DNA of 64,000 nucleotides from Rhizobium sp. WSM4643 (GTDB lineage Bacteria; Pseudomonadota; Alphaproteobacteria; Rhizobiales; Rhizobiaceae), in NCBI RefSeq assembly GCF_025152745.1, contig NZ_CP104040.1:806001-870000 (forward strand). The letters are read 5' to 3'. The position numbers and the translations under genes are program-made. How positions within the stretch are numbered: the first letter of the stretch is position 1; every line of letters begins with the position of its first letter. Of the stretch, positions 61,138-64,000 are shown one piece after another. The notes below the pieces were generated by a model. It ran no database searches. It saw only the letters and a program-made list of their open reading frames with translations, and was not told the DNA's origin.

Positions 61138-62232
61138 ATGGAGACGCAGTTCCGCAATCTTGAAATCTATCGCAGACGCGGCGAGTTCGCAGGCTGGCCG
61201 GCAAATTATGGTCTCTGGTCGTGGGGCGACGAAATGGTCGTCGTCTTCGCGCGCGGCAAACTCGGGGCGAAGGGCGAGTTGCACGAATTGGACCGCAATT
61301 ACCCCTTCGTACCCTGGCAGGCACGCAGCCTCGACGGCGGACTGACATGGATAGACGAGCCGTTCTGCGGCCACGTGCCGGGTGGGCTCTCGCTTTCGGC
61401 CGACGAGCATCTGAACGCCGAGCTCAAGGTCCGTCCCCGTCTGTCGGTCCGTGAAGACCTCTGCTCGATTGACGATCCCATAAACTTTCTCGACTCCGAG
61501 ACGATCGTCATGTGCGCCAGAACCGATGTAGAGGGCAATGCTGTCAGCTGGTTCTATATCAGCCGGGATCGGTGCCTGACATGGCAGGGTCCGTTTCGTT
61601 TCACCGGTTTGCACCTTCCGATCTCGGCACGCACCGATATCGTTCCTCTCGGCAGGAACGATGCACTCTTCATGCTCAGCACGTCCAAAGACGACGGTAC
61701 GGAAGGCAGAGTGTTCTGCGCGCGCACCGTGGACGGAGGGCGCAGCTTCATCCTTCAAGGTTTTGTCGGCCCGGAACCTGAGGGCTATTCGATCATGCCG
61801 GCGTCGACGGCTCTGTCCGGAGGCGCCATTCTGACGCTGACGCGCTGCATGGGCAGAGGCGGTGGCAAGGGTTGGATAGAGGCCTTCACCTCCCGTGACC
61901 AAGGGAGGACCTGGACGCAGGAAGGCTGCATCGTCGAAAACACCGGCAGCAATGGCAACCCGCCGGCGCTCGGGCGGATCGAAGGCGTTCTGGTGCTCGT
62001 TTACGGCCACCGTGATCTGCCATTTGGTATCAGGATGCGCATGAGTTTCGATGATGGCCGGACATGGGGCGCCGAGACGGTCATCCGGAGCGACGGCGGC
62101 ACGGCTGATCTCGGTTATCCCAAACTCGTACAACGCGGCGATGGATCCCTGCTCGCCGTCTACTACTTCAACGATGGCGACAGGGAAGAGCGTTACATCG
62201 CGGCGTCTATCGTCACGCCTGCCAAAGATTAA
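61138..62232 (+). CDS. BNR-repeat / sialidase-superfamily protein
   Basis: A 364-residue beta-propeller. Repeated Asp-box-like motifs are seen: SLDGGLTW, SRDRCLTW, TVDGGRSF, SRDQGRTW and SFDDGRTW. There is no signal peptide, so it is probably cytoplasmic. The arginine triad of true sialidases cannot be confirmed, so it may be a glycosidase of another type. The start at 61138 is supported by the propeller start rather than by a good ribosome site. Confidence 0.82.
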   Translation: METQFRNLEIYRRRGEFAGWPANYGLWSWGDEMVVVFARGKLGAKGELHELDRNYPFVPWQARSLDGGLTWIDEPFCGHVPGGLSLSADEHLNAELKVRPRLSVREDLCSIDDPINFLDSETIVMCARTDVEGNAVSWFYISRDRCLTWQGPFRFTGLHLPISARTDIVPLGRNDALFMLSTSKDDGTEGRVFCARTVDGGRSFILQGFVGPEPEGYSIMPASTALSGGAILTLTRCMGRGGGKGWIEAFTSRDQGRTWTQEGCIVENTGSNGNPPALGRIEGVLVLVYGHRDLPFGIRMRMSFDDGRTWGAETVIRSDGGTADLGYPKLVQRGDGSLLAVYYFNDGDREERYIAASIVTPAKD

Positions 62233-62371
62233 GAACATCACAATCGCAGTTTTGAGCCCCATCATGTCATCATGGGCCGAAGAGGAACGTTTCAGGCGCG
62301 TCCGGGGAACAAAGCGGGCCATCCATGGTTCGGGGCTGCGGCAGTTGCCGGCACGAATTGGGAGGTTCGAA

Positions 62372-62938
62372 ATGCAAAACGATTTTACAGATTCGGCAGG
62401 GCGGAGCGCGTCCGCGCAGACCCCGTCCTCATCCCCAGGTTCCGGCTTCTCGCCGGGAACGCGCACGTCCATTTCCGATCTGGAAGCGAAGGTGAGCGAG
62501 GATGTTTCCGCCGCCAGGGAAACGATCAGGGAAGGCGCCGACACCGCAGTCGAGAAAGCCAAGGAGGTCATGTCTGAACGCACCAACTTTGCCGCTCGCC
62601 AGATCGGCGGAGTTGCAATGGCGCTCGAGAAGGCTGGCGCCGAAATGCAAAACTCCGGTCAGGCGGAAGTCGGACGATTCGCCAAGCAAATCGGCCGGAG
62701 CGTGCAGACCGTCGCTCGGCGGATGGAAGGCAAGGACATCGGCGAGATCGCCACCATGACCGAGGATTTCGGGCGCAAACAACCGCTCGCCTTTCTCGGC
62801 ATCGCCGCACTTGCAGGCCTGGCCGCAAGCCGGTTCCTGACAGCGTCCGCGAAAAGGCAAACAGCTGCCGCGCCGCGCGAACCATCGATTGGCCTTCGCC
62901 CCGGCACCGCAACGACCGGAGGCAAGAACAATGGCTAA
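62372..62938 (+). CDS. stress-linked hypothetical protein, first of Holin-X cassette
   Basis: A 188-residue protein. The middle (about 30-125) is a long helix of the DUF883/apolipoprotein kind (AARETIREGADTAVEKAKEV). A single hydrophobic segment at about 140-160 (LAFLGIAALAGLAASRFL) could anchor it. GGGAGGTTCGAA precedes ATG 62372. Its stop overlaps the next start. It resembles proteins called nutrient deprivation-induced in rhizobia; that link is an inference. Confidence 0.75.
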   Translation: MQNDFTDSAGRSASAQTPSSSPGSGFSPGTRTSISDLEAKVSEDVSAARETIREGADTAVEKAKEVMSERTNFAARQIGGVAMALEKAGAEMQNSGQAEVGRFAKQIGRSVQTVARRMEGKDIGEIATMTEDFGRKQPLAFLGIAALAGLAASRFLTASAKRQTAAAPREPSIGLRPGTATTGGKNNG

Positions 62939-63347
62939 ATCTTCAGAGAACATACCTCTCTCCGAACTCGTCAGTGGCCTCGTTGGTGATGTCACGGGCC
63001 TGCTCCGCAAGGAAATCGATCTTGCCAAGACGGAGGCTTCGGAAAAACTTTCGCAGGCGCTCAACGGCGTGGAGATTCTCCTGTTTGGTTTGGTCCTGGC
63101 AATCGGGGCGGTCGGCGTCCTGCTGAGTGCCCTTGTCGGCGGTCTCGCCGCCTTCCTCGTGACAAAGGGTTTTACCGAAACCACCGCCGGTGCACTCGCC
63201 TCGTTGATCGTCGGCATCGTCATTGCCGGCATCGCATGGGCAATGGTCTCCCGGGGCCTCTCCGCGCTTCGCGGCAACAACATGGCACTGGATCGAACTG
63301 CAACCTCGCTTCGCCGCGACGTTAATGTTGTGAAGGACAAAATCTGA
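62931..63347 (+). CDS. Holin-X superfamily membrane protein
   Basis: A 138-residue protein: SELVSGLVGDVTGLLRKEIDLAK opens the phage_holin_3_6/Holin-X domain (PF07332), with two membrane spans at about 47-80 and 88-110. Despite the name, chromosomal members are stress-linked membrane proteins, not lysis holins. It starts inside the previous gene (overlap 8 bases), and its stop overlaps the next start, so the three are coupled. Confidence 0.87.
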   Translation: MAKSSENIPLSELVSGLVGDVTGLLRKEIDLAKTEASEKLSQALNGVEILLFGLVLAIGAVGVLLSALVGGLAAFLVTKGFTETTAGALASLIVGIVIAGIAWAMVSRGLSALRGNNMALDRTATSLRRDVNVVKDKI

Positions 63348-64000
63348 TGGAAAACTCAATGGAGAAAACATCGGCCGAGCTTCAGCGGGAGATCGACCAG
63401 GACCGCCGCCGCATCGGGGACCGGATTGACGCTATCCAGGAACGGATGTCGCCGGGCCAGTTGGTCGACGAGGTGATTGCCTACACCAAGGCAAGCGGCG
63501 GCGGAGAGTATGTCAGCAATCTTGGCCACGCCCTCAAGGCGAACCCTCTGCCGGTAGCCCTGATGGGCGTGAGCCTCGCCTGGCTCATGGCAAAAGGCAG
63601 CCCGTCCTCAGGCGATATGGCGACCTGGAGGGAGGAGGATGCCGAATACCCGCTCTATCCGGCGACCGGCCGGGTCCGCAGGATCGGTCCGCCGGCCATG
63701 GAAAACGGAGCGCGTTACAGCCACTTTGCCGACGAATCCGGCAAGAGGCTGAAAGCCTTGACCGACGAAACAGGGGGGCGTGCCGGCCATTTCATCGACG
63801 AGGCAGGCAAGACCTATCGCGGCTTCGCCGACGCCAGCGGAAAACAGATCAATCAGATCGCCGACGAGACTGGTGCAATGCTCGACGCGGCAACCGGCTG
63901 GGCGGCGGAGAAATGGGAGCAGGCGAAAAACGCCGCGAGCGACCTCACCGCTCGTGCGTCTGGCGCGGCAAGCTCGCTATCGAGCCGATCCTCTTCGGCG
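63347..64000 (+). CDS. DUF3618 protein (runs off window)
   Basis: An open frame from ATG 63347 to the window end (218 codons). It begins TSAELQREIDQDRRRIGDRIDAIQERMSPGQ divided over two helices, the DUF3618 pattern, followed by a hydrophobic segment (PLPVALMGVSLAWLMA) at about 68-83 and a long acidic, helical tail with repeated ADE(S/T)G motifs. It is coupled to the Holin-X gene. The family occurs with Holin-X and DUF883-like proteins and probably acts at the membrane. Confidence 0.85.
   Translation, partial: MENSMEKTSAELQREIDQDRRRIGDRIDAIQERMSPGQLVDEVIAYTKASGGGEYVSNLGHALKANPLPVALMGVSLAWLMAKGSPSSGDMATWREEDAEYPLYPATGRVRRIGPPAMENGARYSHFADESGKRLKALTDETGGRAGHFIDEAGKTYRGFADASGKQINQIADETGAMLDAATGWAAEKWEQAKNAASDLTARASGAASSLSSRSSSA

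Noticed and set aside
60889..62586. Reverse open frame of 565 codons across the BNR gene
   Set aside because: The forward strand shows repeated Asp-box motifs and a normal operon; the reverse frame lacks any domain pattern.
62931..63347. Prophage lysis gene because of the Holin-X name
   Set aside because: No phage structural, integrase or endolysin gene is in the window, and Holin-X proteins are common in non-phage stress loci.
1..64000. tRNA, rRNA and replication or conjugation genes
   Set aside because: I looked for tRNA-like cloverleaf ends, rRNA-like sequence and RepABC or Tra motifs and saw none that I could support.

Overview
This window reads as accessory DNA, probably a plasmid or island, from a fast-growing rhizobium (Rhizobiaceae, Alphaproteobacteria). 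Support comes from GC-rich coding sequence, DUF982, DUF1236, DUF6894 and DUF3606 small proteins, an NDUFS4-like protein, a ROSE-type RNA thermometer, and several copies of palindromic intergenic repeats of the kind common in Rhizobium. I see no rRNA, tRNA, CRISPR array, replication origin or conjugation gene. The species is inferred, not shown.

Layout. Bases 1-11,200 hold a methyltransferase fragment, a GIY-YIG-like protein, a GT25 glycosyltransferase, an OmpR-type two-component pair, an old yellow enzyme, an SMP-30 lactonase-like enzyme, and a TetR regulator facing an SDR across a two-operator spacer, then an NAD(P) oxidoreductase, a GFA protein and a first DUF982 gene. Bases 11,600-17,460 hold a GT4 glycosyltransferase with a glycogen debranching-type glycosidase, then a tight lipoprotein / Nramp-like / PRC-barrel / PRC-barrel operon in which the transporter lacks the usual metal ligands. 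Bases 17,500-24,200 are patchy: DUF2231, an SRAP protein lacking a catalytic histidine, a stress protein with a frameshifted end, RidA facing a TetR gene with three operators, and a broken IS1182-type element.

Bases 24,200-30,500 hold MarR plus an epimerase, an epoxide hydrolase remnant, an ArsR/SRPBCC pair, an extra ClpP, a YeaQ/GlsB membrane protein, and an ATP-grasp-like Cj0069-family gene behind a deleted rhodanese. Bases 30,700-40,200 hold two DUF1236 proteins, a BON protein, an arylsulfatase, a GT2 glycosyltransferase and a duplicated block (DUF3606, DUF6894, DUF982), then an L,D-transpeptidase.

Bases 40,300-46,230 form a one-strand protein quality-control island: two Hsp20 genes behind a ROSE-like thermometer, an NDUFS4-like protein, an RNA polymerase omega homologue, an SPW membrane protein, a Deg protease and FtsH. 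Its gene content recalls the transmissible locus of stress tolerance of other Proteobacteria, with the omega and NDUFS4-like genes as unusual additions.

Bases 46,700-64,000 hold a DUF6894 protein, a Crp/Fnr regulator, two PPOX-type flavoproteins, an AAC(3)-type acetyltransferase, four SDRs or their regulators (LysR, ArsR), an ECF sigma factor overlapping an SDR, a BNR/sialidase-like protein, and a membrane-stress cassette (Holin-X, DUF3618) running off the end. Many pseudogenes and partial duplications indicate repeated recombination.
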